A DNA stretch of 64,000 nt. Origin: Crotophaga sulcirostris (lineage: Eukaryota; Chordata; Aves; Cuculiformes; Crotophagidae). The translations under genes were made by a program, and so were the position numbers. Shown here piece after piece: positions 1 to 12,395 of this stretch. The stretch covers positions 1,205,200 through 1,269,199 of the forward strand of contig VYZB01000079.1 in NCBI GenBank assembly GCA_013397455.1, given 5' to 3'. Below the pieces are notes generated by a model. It saw only the letters and a program-made list of their open reading frames with translations. It was not told the DNA's origin and made no database searches. How positions within the stretch are numbered: the stretch's first letter is position 1; every line of letters starts with the position of its first letter.

Positions 1-3000
1 TTCATGCATAGAAACTCAGAAAGAGAAATATGGCCTAATAAGGTGCAAAATAAATGCTGAGAAATGATGAGTTTCTTGATTGTGGCTATCAGAAGTGAGG
101 GAATTCTGAGAGATTTTCTTTTATAATACTATTTTTTTCTATGTCTATCTAAGATCAAGTCACTTGTGGATCAATTTGCAGAGGAGTTCTGCATATATTG
201 TGATCCCCCTAAATGTAATAGAATGAATATTCTCTGTATAGAATTTAACATCTTATAATTTCATCTCAATTTGCATATTGGTATCTGATTCTTATATTGG
301 CAGCGATTTGTAATTCTGAAAGACCTCCCAAAGGAAATGCTTTATTATTTAGAAAAACAAAGCAGACAACACCAACCCACCCTACACCCTTAGGTTATTA
401 GGAATGGCTCTTCTGGAAGGGTGAGTGGAGTTTGACTTTGAGTCTTTTATTGGGTCAGTTTCAGTGGTTTTCAATGAAAATGTCAAGGTATATTGAGAGG
501 GGAACATGCAAAAATATTGGGAATGGAGGAAAAGGTGCAATACAGCCTAAATACCTACAAATACCTAAAAATTGTGTAATACTGTGATAATGTGAGATAC
601 CAATTCAAGTCCAAGAGTTCTGTTTGATGAGAAAAGACTTACAATTCAGTATGCCATCCTACAAGTAGTTTGGTGTTTTGGCTTGTACCTTGGCTGTTCT
701 GTAGTCAAAAGGGAGATGTAGAGAACTAGCTAAAAATCAAGAACAGTTAAAAAATTGCATCATAAATAAGAGAAATTAGCATAGCAGATAACTTTCAAAA
801 ATGTTTCTAACAACCTGAAAACTGAAAGCCAATAGCAATTGTTGAGTAAACTGCTGTAGTCACTGTTGACCAAAGAAACAAGAAACATTTATGATAATGA
901 AGCACATTGCTCTTAATGCAGCTCTTAATGCACAGTTTCTTTAAGTCCATTGTTTTTTGCCTGTTCAGCCAAGTGTCTAATCTGATGCAGTGACTCAGTT
1001 ATTGTGTGATTTTATTATTTCCAGTTTCCTGCTATTGAGAGTTGTTTGGGTCCTTTTTGTGTGGGGACACTTGTAAATAAATTTGTCCTACAAAGAAAAA
1101 TCACTTGCTAATAGTTCTACAGCTGGCTTCAGTCTGGAAGATGCTCACATGCAAGAAGTCGCTGGTTCAGTCTTCACTGAAGCTGGTTAGTAGCAAGAGT
1201 TAAAATGATGATCACGTGCTCCTGCAGTTTTGAGATTATTATAGCAGCAAGCTTAATGCTGTGTTCCACTATGTAGTTAAGTCACTCGCTCCTGACTTGT
1301 CTGAAGGAGTCACTGCCCTGGGTAGATATCCAAACTAAAGACTTTTGTCATATTACAGTAAAAAAAATGTTGGATTATTTCCAGTTTTTGAGGAAAACAG
1401 AAGTTTATGAATCAAATCTGTGTTCAGCCTTTCTGTTTCAATGGGTGGCAGTTTGAACCAGTTCTTTATTTATTGGAAAATATTTGTGTGCCTTCAAAGG
1501 CCACTGAGTCAGAGCGCCGTATAGAGCAATTGAAATTACAAGCAAATATTTTCCTCTTTCATGCAGTTAAGTGCCTAATAAATCCCCGTAAACATGCGCT
1601 TTGCTGAATGAGACAGCATAAATAGACTTTATTAAGCCCAGACTTATTTTATTCAGCAGCCACTCTGAGAACATCTGGCAGTGAGGGCCAGCCTTGAAGT
1701 GAATGTAGAAGTCACCAGTGCTGACTTTGAGACCACAGCCATGAAAATGCATCTCAGTATGAACACAAACTGGGCTAATGCTCTCAAGCATGACAGTAGG
1801 GCTGACTGCTGGCTTCAGTTCAGGAGGTGCACCAAGCAGCAGGTCACTTCTTTGTCTAAGCTAAAGGAAGAACTACAGTATGCTGCTGAAGATAGTCCAT
1901 ATCCTGCCTCTGTAGCTGCTGGGGTTAAAGAACGGTACATGGATTGGTGCCTATGCCACCTGTTTCCTCTATACCTTGAAGGTAGCAGTCTGTACCTGTG
2001 CTCCATGGTACTCTGACATAGATACAGTTCCCTTCTTGGTCAGTGCTGGATGCTTTCCTCTTTCCCACTCCAGCAGCTCAGCAGGCTGAGACTGGGAGCT
2101 GATAATGGAAAGGGAGGTACGTGGAGATGCATGGGAGAAGGTGGAGAGGTGCAGTCCGCAGCTATTGCATGGACAGAGCACACACAGAGGTATATGAGTG
2201 TCCTGGGAGTGAAGATCCTGAGAGTGTGCGTTTAAGGAAGGTGAGTCATTGAGATAATGGGAAAAACTGAAGGAAATGAGTAGAAAAGGCAAACAGACCA
2301 TAAGTATGATTCTTCTGAAAGTTCCCTAGAGTGCTTCCTCAGCTGACATTCCTGTAGGTACCAGTCACCCCCTCCGGAATTTGCTGTACCATGGCAGAAA
2401 ATGAAATAAATGACCTCTCTTAGTCTTGGAGAGGCAAATTGAATTAATCTGTTGCTACTAAGAACTGTATGCTGGATGTAGAAGCTAGATTCCAATTTTA
2501 GTTGTCTGAATCCAAAATAACTACGTGGTTTAGCTCTGTTGTAGTCCTTGGAAGTGTAGTCAAAGTCTGATCATGACATGGTGCACAGGTATGAAAGATG
2601 CTAAGGGATGAAGATATCCTTCCCCTTCCACCATCACTTCGGGCACTCCAACCGGTGCAATCAGAGCTGTCTGAGTATGGCTCCTTCCCCTTGCTTCATC
2701 TGGATTCAGAGCTGTACCCAGTTTTTTTACAGCCCGTGTTCATGTATGTGGACCAAAACTGACTAAAAAAGAAATTTGTTTATGTGGGGGCAGAACCTGG
2801 AAAGACTAACTTTTTTGTCTTGAAAGAAGACCAAAGAGGCTGACAGATAACTGCTTTATTTCATTCAATGCTTTGACACTCAGTAGGCTGGGGCCTAGAA
2901 AGTACAAAACTGATAACAGCAAAAGGTGGCAGGAAGAAAGGTTTTCACACTGGACTGATATATTGTGCCAAAAGTTTTTGGGTCTCTTTTCTGTCTGCTT

Positions 3001-3403
3001 TTTATTTGTTTATCTTGACTAAATTCTCCTCATCTAGGCACTAAGGCAAATATCCATGTTAATAAAAATAATTGTCATTGCAGAGATCTTTGCTGAAGCT
3101 TTCTATGTGAGAGAAAGTTTCCTTTTCTTTCTTCTCAGAAAGGTCTTTCCTACACCTCAGAGCCAAGGCACATTGGATGAGAAAATGCATGCATTTCTAC
3201 ACTCATTTCCAAGCAAAATATTATTAAAACTGCGGAGCTTCTTTACGTCAGTTGGCATTTTTGTCACAGTTACAGAATGTACTTTTAGACTGGCTGAAAT
3301 GTGCGCTTAAGGGAAAAAAAACTACCAACAAAAACGTGCTCTTTAATATGCAGACATGTAGGGAAAGAGTGTGGTAATGAATTTGGCTTAGTTTGTTGAG
3401 TCT
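1..3403. other. Gene-free unique sequence
   Basis: No open frame here resembles a known protein. The frames on both strands between 1681 and 2495 overlap each other and have random-looking composition. I see no CpG cluster, tRNA-like structure or recognisable transposon. The most likely reading is intronic or intergenic sequence; weak or unfamiliar repeats could be missed by eye. Confidence 0.6.
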
Positions 3404-3480
3404 GGGCCAAATTCTGATCTCAGTTATGCTGGCCTCAGCTGAGTTGCTCCAGATTTTCACCAGTCTGACTGAAGCCAAAC
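3404..3480. repeat. Palindromic (MITE-like) sauropsid repeat relic
   Basis: The segment opens with GGGCCAAATTCTGATCTCAG and closes with a near-complementary arm. CTCAGTTATGCTGG at 3419-3432 pairs with CCAGTCTGACTGAA at 3460-3473 at 10 of 14 positions. Short inverted-repeat elements opening with 'ggccaaattctg' are, from memory, common in turtle, crocodile and bird DNA, but I cannot give a confident family name. A copy at 22779 matches it at 18 of 25 aligned bases. It looks old: the centre is shortened and the arms have diverged. It is probably a non-autonomous DNA-transposon remnant. Confidence 0.6.
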
Positions 3481-6400
3481 TGTGTTCTTTTGTCCTTAAG
3501 CATTTGACTCTTGGTATTAATAGTTTGGGGGGTGAGAAAGGGGAATAAGTTTTAAGTGCAAAGATTTGCTAGAGTCCTGTCCTAAATGCATAGTTTGATA
3601 ATACTTTGAAACATATGACACACTTTCAGTCGCTGGTTACCTTATGTCACAGATGAGGTGTTCTAAGGCCTTCTCCATGCTCTGAATTTGTATAGACATC
3701 ACCTTTTGCATGGAAGTGCAAAAAGCTGGCTATAACATCAGTGTATCCATACCAGCTGAGTCCTATGTAAGCTGTGAAAGCTTTTCCTGAGCACTGTTGG
3801 TAGCTGACATATAATAGACCACATCTTAGCACATTAGTGGACAATGTGTACTTCTGTATATTTAATAGCGTTAATCTTCCTGGCCATGTACAACTCTTAG
3901 GATTTTGCTTTTGAACATTTTTGTCTTTAAAGTACAATACTTACACATATACTTACCAAAAGCAATGAATGAGTCTATAGCACTTATGACTATATAAGGC
4001 AGAGAACGTATAATATGTTTGTACACATGTACACCCATGCTGTTCATGAAAGCAGAAGCTAAAGCTGTCATCTGTACCTTTATGTAATGCTATTGGCATT
4101 GTCCCTGGCATGCTGTTGGTCATCGAGCGCTCTTCCAGACAATTCCCCAGCATGGTTCAGGAGTTAGTAGTTTGGCACCAACCTGCCTAGGTGTGACCAA
4201 CCTGTTCCAAAAAGTAAATGAGTTAATAGTATGACTGTGGAAGGCTCCCATGCCAGCGGTCCTTGTTATTGAAATACTACCCTGAGTGAGAATAAAATTA
4301 AGCCTTATTTTTTATATCCTTTAGCTTTATTTATACTAGTAAATTAATCAAGACCAGCTCTTGTAAAGTCAGTGAAATATATGTGTTAAAGCACTGTACA
4401 GTTAAAAAAAATCCCAAACAACAATCAAACAAAAAGGTCACGCTACCTCCTCTGATGTGTGTTGATTAAGGAATCCAAGGATATTAAAGATTAAAGCTAA
4501 TAAGCAAAAAGAAATTGGATTCTTCAAGGGTAAGTGCAGCATGTTAGAGAGATTACAATGGTGAAACATCTCTTTCCCAAAAAGGATAATAATAAAGTTG
4601 TACTGCTGTGTCAGCAGAGGTTGACCAGAATCAGCTGCTATCAACCAGAGTAAACGTGGTAGATTAGGCTCAAGTAAAAGGTTAGGAGTTCAGGGTAGGA
4701 TGCCTACTCATTGGATTCTGTCTTGTGTAGACAAAGCCGGCAGGAGAACTGGGATGGGAAGGGAAAAAGTGTAGAGAGTGGCAAAGGAATATGGCTGCTT
4801 TAATAATTTTTTGATTGGAAATTAAGGGGGTAGCAATGTTCTCTGCACTCCAGGCCTACATGAAGTTTGTCAGAAGATGAAGCTATAAATAAATGTTACA
4901 GATCATCACGTGTGCTCCTGTCAGCATCTGTTCTGTCATTTATGGGAAATGCTAAGATTTGCTGACTGGCCCTTTTAACAAACATTCTTGTGTAGAGTGA
5001 GCATGTTATAGCATTAGGGAGATCATCTTCAGTGGTTCCATTTAGGTGCTACAAATATGTTACTGTCATGTTGTAACTGCTCTCCTGCAAGGGAGCTGTG
5101 CTTCACTGGAAATACTTAAATCAAGAGGACTGAATTTTTACACAAAGTAATGTATCCTGAAACAGATCTTGGTCTGGATCACGATAACTCTGAACACCTC
5201 AGAAGATTTGTCTAAATCTAAAGCAACAGCCATAACCTGAACCATAGTTTGGCCTTGAGGATGTGAAGACCATGAACGTAATGTCTGAGAAATTGTTCAA
5301 GAGACTTATTCTTCTTAGTATATCCAAAAAATAAAATAGTGCAACACTGGATGTCACCAAACCTTTCTCTCCTTCCATTCTATATCACAGGTATAAGATT
5401 ATACAGTCTTCTAGTATTTATGTCCTTTTAAAAAGTCTGAAAACATAAAAGTTGAAGGGATAATGTCAACAAGCAGTTCTGTCCAAAAAAAGGAAGCTAC
5501 AAAGGAAAGGCATGATTTTACTGGTTAAATGAACTTACAAAAAAGATTGTTGTTACAGAACAACTGCCTAATGCTAAATCTGGTATGTGCAGAACTAAAT
5601 CTTTTATCAAAAGGACCAATGCTGACTGAATTATGTTGGTGTAAAGGTGGTGTAAGAAGTGTCCCTAATCTTTCTCTACTTATATTCCTCTGTTGTTTAA
5701 TAATCTCTATAGTTGGGGTTTTTGTTTGGGTGTGTTGTTGTTGGTTTTGGTTGTTTTTTGGTTGGTTGGGGTTTTTTTTCTGTTCTAGAGGCTTCGGTTT
5801 CGTTATTGTCATCTGTTCACTTCCATATGGTTGGGTTTTTTTTCTAATTGGCAAGCACTAAAATTGGCTTTGATAGAGGAATCAGCTGTAAGAAAAGTTA
5901 GAAAATGAGATACATCTGCAGGGCTTTTCAACTTCCCGACAGTCTGAGCACTGAATGGGGGGGCTTAAGGGCAGAGAGTCTGAGATCCTCTTGCTTGAGC
6001 AAAATCACTGTCTTTACACTAAGAGACATGGGCACCAGACAGAGCATGTGCAACCTGTCCTGTGAGTAGGTTATATGTGCCACAATGACAATACCAGCAT
6101 GGTCCTGGTGGTTTGATCAGTTTAAAGCATCTGTCAGGCAGCTCAGCTCAGGTAACTGATGTGCAGACTTGGTTCCCTGTTTTGACAGAAACTAGGAGAT
6201 GCTATTGAATGCGAGGGATTCTGATTTCTGATAAGGAGCTATATGATCGTTCGATCCAATTTGGCAAACTTCTCACCCAGGTCTCTTCCTCGTGTCTTTA
6301 TGGTCAGCCCCGTTCTCAGGGTGTTCCATGCAGTGGGGGGACAGCATAGGGTTTATAGACACTCAGATATAGCAGACTCTGTACTGCAGAACCACATATT

Positions 6401-7179
6401 CATCTTCCTCCCTGGTATTTGGCCAGAATTGGCATGTTTAAGTCCCTTTTGAAATGTACTGGGTTCAAGAGTCATGACACAATCTTTCAGAGGCAGGTGA
6501 GACTTGGCTGCAGTGAGGGTGCCCACTACAGATACTACTGGGGATGACAGCAAAATTGCAAGCATTTCTAGGCACCAGTGTAGACACTTAGCATTGTTAG
6601 GAATGTGCTAGAATTGAGTCCATTCTACACTGACATTAAGGTATCAGGACAGACACAGTCTGTGTTTCTTTCATGTTAGTCGTGTCTCAGTGTCCCTCTT
6701 GTGGATATCCTCATTCCGATGTGCTTAAGCTGCATCTGTTGTGTCAGAGGGCAGCCACAGTGCTTGCTTGTTTGCTTCAAACCTGTTATTTACCCTGGTT
6801 GTTTACATAACCTACAGGACTGGTAACAATCTGTGATTGCATTTACCCTGAAATAAACCTGGAGTGCTTCTGATGGAGCACTTGTTACTTTTCCTCAGCC
6901 ATTCAAGTTAGAAAGAGCCCTTTCATCTGCAAGCTGGTATCAAACCAAAGACAGAAGGCAGGGAACTGCTTTCTAGCTGAATTCCTGAGGACACTATAAA
7001 ACCTCTTAGAGAGAGGTCAGCCAATGGAGAGGGAAATTCATGTGTAAAGACACAATTCCTTATAACCAAGCTAGGGGATGATGTTAAAAGTATGAAGATC
7101 TCCAGATGAGACTCAGGTTAGAGTAGCATCTCCTTGACTAAACTGATCTACAGTTTCACAAAGGAATGATCTTGTAGCC
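3481..7179. other. Gene-free sequence with a T/G-rich tract
   Basis: Nothing coding is recognisable. The overlapping frames at 5525-5861 on both strands are explained by the low-complexity tract at 5711-5780, which yields Trp/Phe/Val-rich or Gln/Asn-rich translations. The rest is AT-rich unique sequence. Confidence 0.6.
5711..5780. repeat. T/G-rich low-complexity tract
   Basis: An irregular run of GTTT, GTTG and GGTT units (for example TTGTTGTTGG, GGTTGGTTGGGG) ending in a run of eight T. It lacks a strict period, so it is low-complexity sequence and not a clean microsatellite. It creates spurious open frames on both strands. Confidence 0.85.
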
Positions 7180-7266
7180 CACATTCTGATTTCACCCTTG
7201 TATGGCTTTAGACACAACACTTGATTGCTGCAGTATTCCACTTGTATAAATGAAACCAGAATCAAG
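7180..7266. repeat. Palindromic (MITE-like) sauropsid repeat relic
   Basis: ATTCTGATTTCA at 7183-7194 is matched in inverted orientation by TGAAACCAGAAT at 7251-7262, 11 of 12 bases complementary, with an 80-base end-to-end span. The opening ATTCTGATYTCA is shared with the copy at 3404. This copy keeps both ends and a central spacer, so it is the most complete of the relics here. No coding capacity. Family name uncertain; a non-autonomous DNA transposon is the likeliest origin. Confidence 0.6.
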
Positions 7267-10200
7267 TAGGGTGCTTAAGAACAGCATCTGCACAAGGAGG
7301 AAACTTCTTCAGTATCACTTTCTGCCTTTCCTTTCCTTTCACCCACATTAACAGCTGTAATAATGTTTACATTCCAGGCTCTTAGGCTAAGAGACTCTCT
7401 ACTTTGGGGTCATGGATATGCATGCAAGTGCATGAAAATCATGTTGATCTTGCGTATCCAGTGAAAACAGTGGTTTGGATTTTTTTCTTCATGCTGACCC
7501 TGCCTTCTTGCTGCGTGTATCATATGTCAGATTTTAAGAAAGGAGGAAAAAAGGGAAATGCAGATAAATTGTATTTTGCGAAATTCAGTGTGTTTACCTG
7601 AAAAACTGTGGTTAAAGTTACTGTTGACTGAGCATCGAATAGTTAAAGGATGTTATTTATAAAAAAGTGGAGGCCTCCACCAAAACTAATGCCTCACAAA
7701 GGGATGATGCTGAACTTAATTAAGCCAAACTAATGAACAAGATGTAATTCTGTTCTCTAATTGGTTTACATTTGTTGTGTGTGTCTGCATGTGATTAGTC
7801 TTATGTATTTTTAGCACCAGTAGGTGGGGACTATACAAGTGTTTCATTGACCTCGGCTTGAAATATTTCTGCAGTGTCCAGGTTCTCTTCTCACCAGTTC
7901 ATGATGAAGTGGGCATACAAGCAAAGACCTCTTCCCCATCGCAATACTGTTATGATGCTACCAATATTTTTGCTTATGAGTTTAATAGAGGCACCCAGGT
8001 GAAATGATCACATTTATTTCATAGGAAATTATATTCTCCTCACGGTTAGGTAGCATTGCAGGCAGCTCAGACCATTGTGGAGTGCTAACTCCTGCACGCA
8101 GACTGGGTTGGATGAGTGAGAACTAAAACAGTCTCCCACATTGGACATAATGCCCAGACAGGGGTGGAGAAACTTCATAGCTTTCATCACAGCTGTTTTT
8201 CAGTGCATGCCCCCTGCTGAGGACACAATTTAGTTGTGTTATAACATGAGGAAGAGAGACTTCTCTATCTGAACAACATGCCAGATATGTTTAGGACCTT
8301 TTCCACTCTTCTCCTGGCTGAAAAGATGACACTAGATAATTTTTTCTGAGGAGCTGCTGCTCTGCTGTGACACAAGCCAGACATTTAAACAGGAATCTGC
8401 ACCAAGACCGTGCAGGATCTGAAGTTGGCCAGGCGACTGCATCTTGCAGAATATGACCAGATCTTCATTGGACCTTCATAGTTTGAAACAAACCATAAAA
8501 AAAGCACTGCACACCCTCATTGGAAGAGTTGCTTGGGAGGTTCTGAAGGCCAAAGTATTTCAGCAGATGTGTTCTGGAACTGGAATTGATCCCAGAGAGT
8601 ATAGATTTGTTGCTTTGTTTGTAGTATGGCATAATGACTGAACGTTATCCACTATGATTTCTGTGTCAAGATCCCGGACACTTTTGATAGTAAGTGGATT
8701 TTGTGTATATAGAGAAGTTAAAACAAATGTAACCATAGAGGTTTATCTGACCTTCAACAGCAGAGTTTAAGGACAGTGGTAAGGTTTGTCTTGTAGCTGC
8801 TCCCTGCATTACTCAGAGGACATCAGACTCCAGCCAGAGAGCTGAAAAGTTCCCATAGTGCTAGTGTCCTATTGTTTAGTACCTCCTTTACCAGCTTAGA
8901 TGGGTTGAGGTAATTTTATTCTTAGATTGAGTACATTGTTTCTACCTCTTTTCTTGGGTAATAAGTACCAGTTTAAAAGCAGGGAGGGGTTTGCCTGTGT
9001 TTTATCTGTGGCTGATATCATGTAGCTTAGCAGAACCTGCTGCTGTGTAGTGGTGGACTGCAGTACATGAAGCAGTGCTTGGAGTTCTGGTTATCTTCTC
9101 TTTTACTGCTGGTATGCTCAGTGAATTTTGAAACTAATCTCTGTTCCTCATTTTCTGTTCCCGTATTTACTGGTCTTGCTTTTTTAGATACAAATACCTG
9201 CAGGCAGGAGTGGCCTATTGCTCTGGGAGAAATCCTGCTTCTGCTCATTTGAGTAACAAAACTACTTTGTTTGATACTACAGCCTAGATTTCACTCTGCA
9301 TGTCTGTACAGTGCTTGGTGAGATGAGATCTTGATCTTTGTTGGAGGCTTAAGGTGCTACTGAGTTAATAATAACAAAGGAGACAAAAGAAATTTATGGG
9401 AAAGTAATTTCCTTTTGTATGTTGTGCTGGATGCCTGTCTCTTTGTTGACTTATGGATCTGCATTGCCTTTCTGCTCAGTATTTCCTCTTGAGTTCTTTC
9501 CAAAGGCACTGATTTCAGCTTTGACTGTGCCAACATAAATGTAGAGATGAGTGAAGTCATTTCCAGGTTACACCTGTCTAGCTGAGTCTACATCTGAGAG
9601 CTGAGCGTTATCCACAGGGTACTGGTTCAGGATGATGGCAGTAAAACTATTTCCCTGTGACATCCAGTGCCTGCAGGAATCAAAGCTTTCTGCTACATAA
9701 CACAACTTTTCCCACCAGATACCAGGATACTGTGTGAAGGCCATGCTATCAACATCCTTGCTTTATTTGGAACATGAATAGGGTAATATTATCTTTCTGC
9801 TACTCCCCATACATTCTCAAAAACATACAGTTCTTATTATGAAAGAGATTTCTTATAATACAGGTGTAAAAAAAAAAAATACTCAAGAGTGTAGCTGAGC
9901 CTTGAGTTTGATGGACATAGCTCCTGTAAAAACTAGAGTTATATTAATCAAACTCACAGCCTAACTGGTGTTAGAAAGAATGTTAGCAGTCCTGGGCAGT
10001 GCTACATGGTAGATCACGATGACTTTAATGACAATGTGTTTTTTGCAGTCACTAGTGTTGAATCACAGATACCTTGCTCTCTCAGGCTCTTTCTGGAAGT
10101 AGTGCCTTAGGTTAATTTCCAGTGATACACATAATGGAAAAGGTTCTCCAGGATTTGAGTTATCTCTAACTGAGTAGCCTTATAAATAGTGTTGTCCCTG

Positions 10201-12316
10201 GGATTCCTTGGAATAGAAAGTGTGCTGCCCAGGGTATTTCTGTTCTGGTTGAGCTACATTCCTCTAAATGCCCTCTTGCTGCAGCAGCTGATGCAGGATG
10301 CTTCTGCCAAATGTGTCTGTTCTCCAGAGCATCTTACAGCTTCATTTTCTTTGGCTTTAGTTTGAAGTTGTTCTCAAGCTACCATCATGCTGACTTGTAC
10401 AGATAAACAGTCATGGCACTTGCTTCTAAAAAGAAAATACAAAAAAGGCACTCTAGGAGAGCACGAAAGGGCAGAACTAGCCTACTTGGTGGAATCCTGA
10501 CTATTCAGTTCCTGTTGTTTATTCATCAGTTCCCAGATTAGTAACAGGAGCTTTGAGCTTGTGACTTCAGTCTCTGATGTGGCTTGGTTTTTGTTTTTGT
10601 TTTCTTTTCTTTTTTTTTTTTTAAAAAAAATGTTCTTCTGACTGCTTCACCAGGCATTTCTAGTCATTCCCTTTCATTCATTGGGACTTTCACTAGAAAT
10701 GCCTTTTTTGCAACATTTGGGTGTCTTTCAAGTACTATTTTTATCACATGCGCTTTTTGCAAGTCAATATTTCAAGTTGAAATGCACTGTTTCACCCACA
10801 AGCCTATCTAAATTTTTCATGTCTGTTCATTAGTCGACTGATGACACTTTGAAAACGTAGTTCAGTTCCTGGTTGGCTGGGATGCTCATTTGATATCAGA
10901 CTGGCTTTCATGGATCCATTCCAAACTTTCCCAGCATTAAAATGATCGTATTTGATAGAATACTGACAGCAAGTGTCCTGTTTTTGCCAGCAGTGGTCTT
11001 AGACTAGCTGCCAGCATGTCATGTTTGCCAGCGTACCGCAAGTCTTATGCTGGGCTATTTTAAGACTATATTTTGTAAAAGAGCTGAGATGGTTTTGAAA
11101 TACCTATTAGCATCTAATGGAAGCTGCGCATGACTGGAGTATGCAAAGCTGCCAAGCATGGTTGGTATAATCTTTGTTATGAGTTGCATGCTACTACTTT
11201 TTAGAGCAAAATACGAGTATTCCCACTCTCTTGAACATCTGTTGGTTACACCAGGTGCTCCATCCAGAGCAATACTTTACCAGATGCTTCAGAACAAGCT
11301 GTAAAATTCTATTAAATTATTATATAATATCACTACTTAGAGGTATTTTCCTCTGATTTCTTGGTGTTGTTTTTCTTTTTTTGGATGACATCCTGGAGCG
11401 TGTAGGTAGACATCTCATATCCTACTTAGTGTCACTGTGAGTGTTTTCATGTTATCTGTATAACCATTGAATCTTTCAACCCTTCAGTGTGCTTCATTAC
11501 ATCTTGTTTTATCTCATACTGTGTGTAGGGGCCAGTAACTCACCAATTAAAGGGAGGGGATATATATTATGTGGGCAAAAATAATTTCTGCCATTTCAGA
11601 TCTCCTGACTTGTGATCTTGTTTTGTATCTCATCCTTTCTGTAACAATAGAAGGAAATTAAACGTGGCCAGTGGGGAATTGGCTAGTTCACATATTTGGG
11701 GAAAAGGCCACCACCATGAACATTTGTAACAGAGAGCTGACTGCAAAAGCCTTCTTTAGATCTTTAATGGGGATCAGAATACCACATTGTCTAGGGGAAA
11801 CTATCCATTTGTATGGGCAGCTGTAGGAAAACCACTGAAAAAGCTGGAAAGAAGCGGATTTGTTGTATGCATATGCATTCTGTTTTCTAGTAAATATATG
11901 AAGAGTTCTGTAACCTTTTTAGCAATAACTCATTTACACAGAAAGGAAAGCACTTGAATGTTTGTGCATTTTTTTTTCCCTACTAAGATATTTCAGTATA
12001 GAGTGTGGGTCACACTCGGGATATAAAAGAGGTTATTGACAAGAACAAGTGTATTTTGCAAGTTTAGTAACAGTTTTAATATGTGTTTCTAGACTGGGTC
12101 TTGTCATCTGTTTTTGAACTGAGATTTTCCCATGATGAAACTTTTATCAAGCTTTGACCTTTCTTATTCTCCCTAATTGTATTCGTAGTTCACACCAAAG
12201 TAAATACAAATGAAGAGGTGTGACCTTGGTGGTGGAGGAAGGAAAAGAACTGTGAAGACCGGAATCTACTACAGATTCAGTGAGACAAAATGTTACTTAT
12301 TAATAAACCTTCTTTG
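7267..12316. other. Gene-free unique sequence
   Basis: About 5 kb without a recognisable gene, repeat family or CpG cluster. Small frames (8444-8641, 9027-9252, 9357-9560) lack any motif I recognise and are at chance length. A CTTTC-type short run lies at 7325-7340, and the T/A tract at 10586-10630 is listed separately. Confidence 0.6.
10586..10630. repeat. Poly-T / poly-A simple tract
   Basis: TTTTTG- and TTTTC-type units grade into an uninterrupted T run followed directly by eight A. Simple sequence; no adjoining transposon body was recognised, so it does not obviously mark a retroposon tail. Confidence 0.85.
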
Positions 12317-12395
12317 TTAGAATCAAATTTTTCTGGTCAGGTTGGAAGGTCTGAAGTATTGTACTTCTAGTTCTGAGCTTGCATCAGTGGAGCAA
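12317..12395 (-). mobile_element. Probable CR1-like LINE 3' end (fossil)
   Basis: The plus strand reads GTTAGAATCAAAT, then GGTCAGGTTGGAAGG, then TTCTAGTTC. This follows the order of the reverse-complemented 3' end of avian CR1 elements ('agaatcatagaat...gggttggaaggga...tctagttc', from memory). The element would thus lie on the minus strand. Only about 80 bases are alignable and divergence is high, so the assignment is tentative. No reverse-transcriptase reading frame is attached. Confidence 0.4.

Noticed and set aside
5525..5861. Overlapping frames of about 110 codons on both strands
   Set aside because: Explained by the T/G-rich low-complexity tract.
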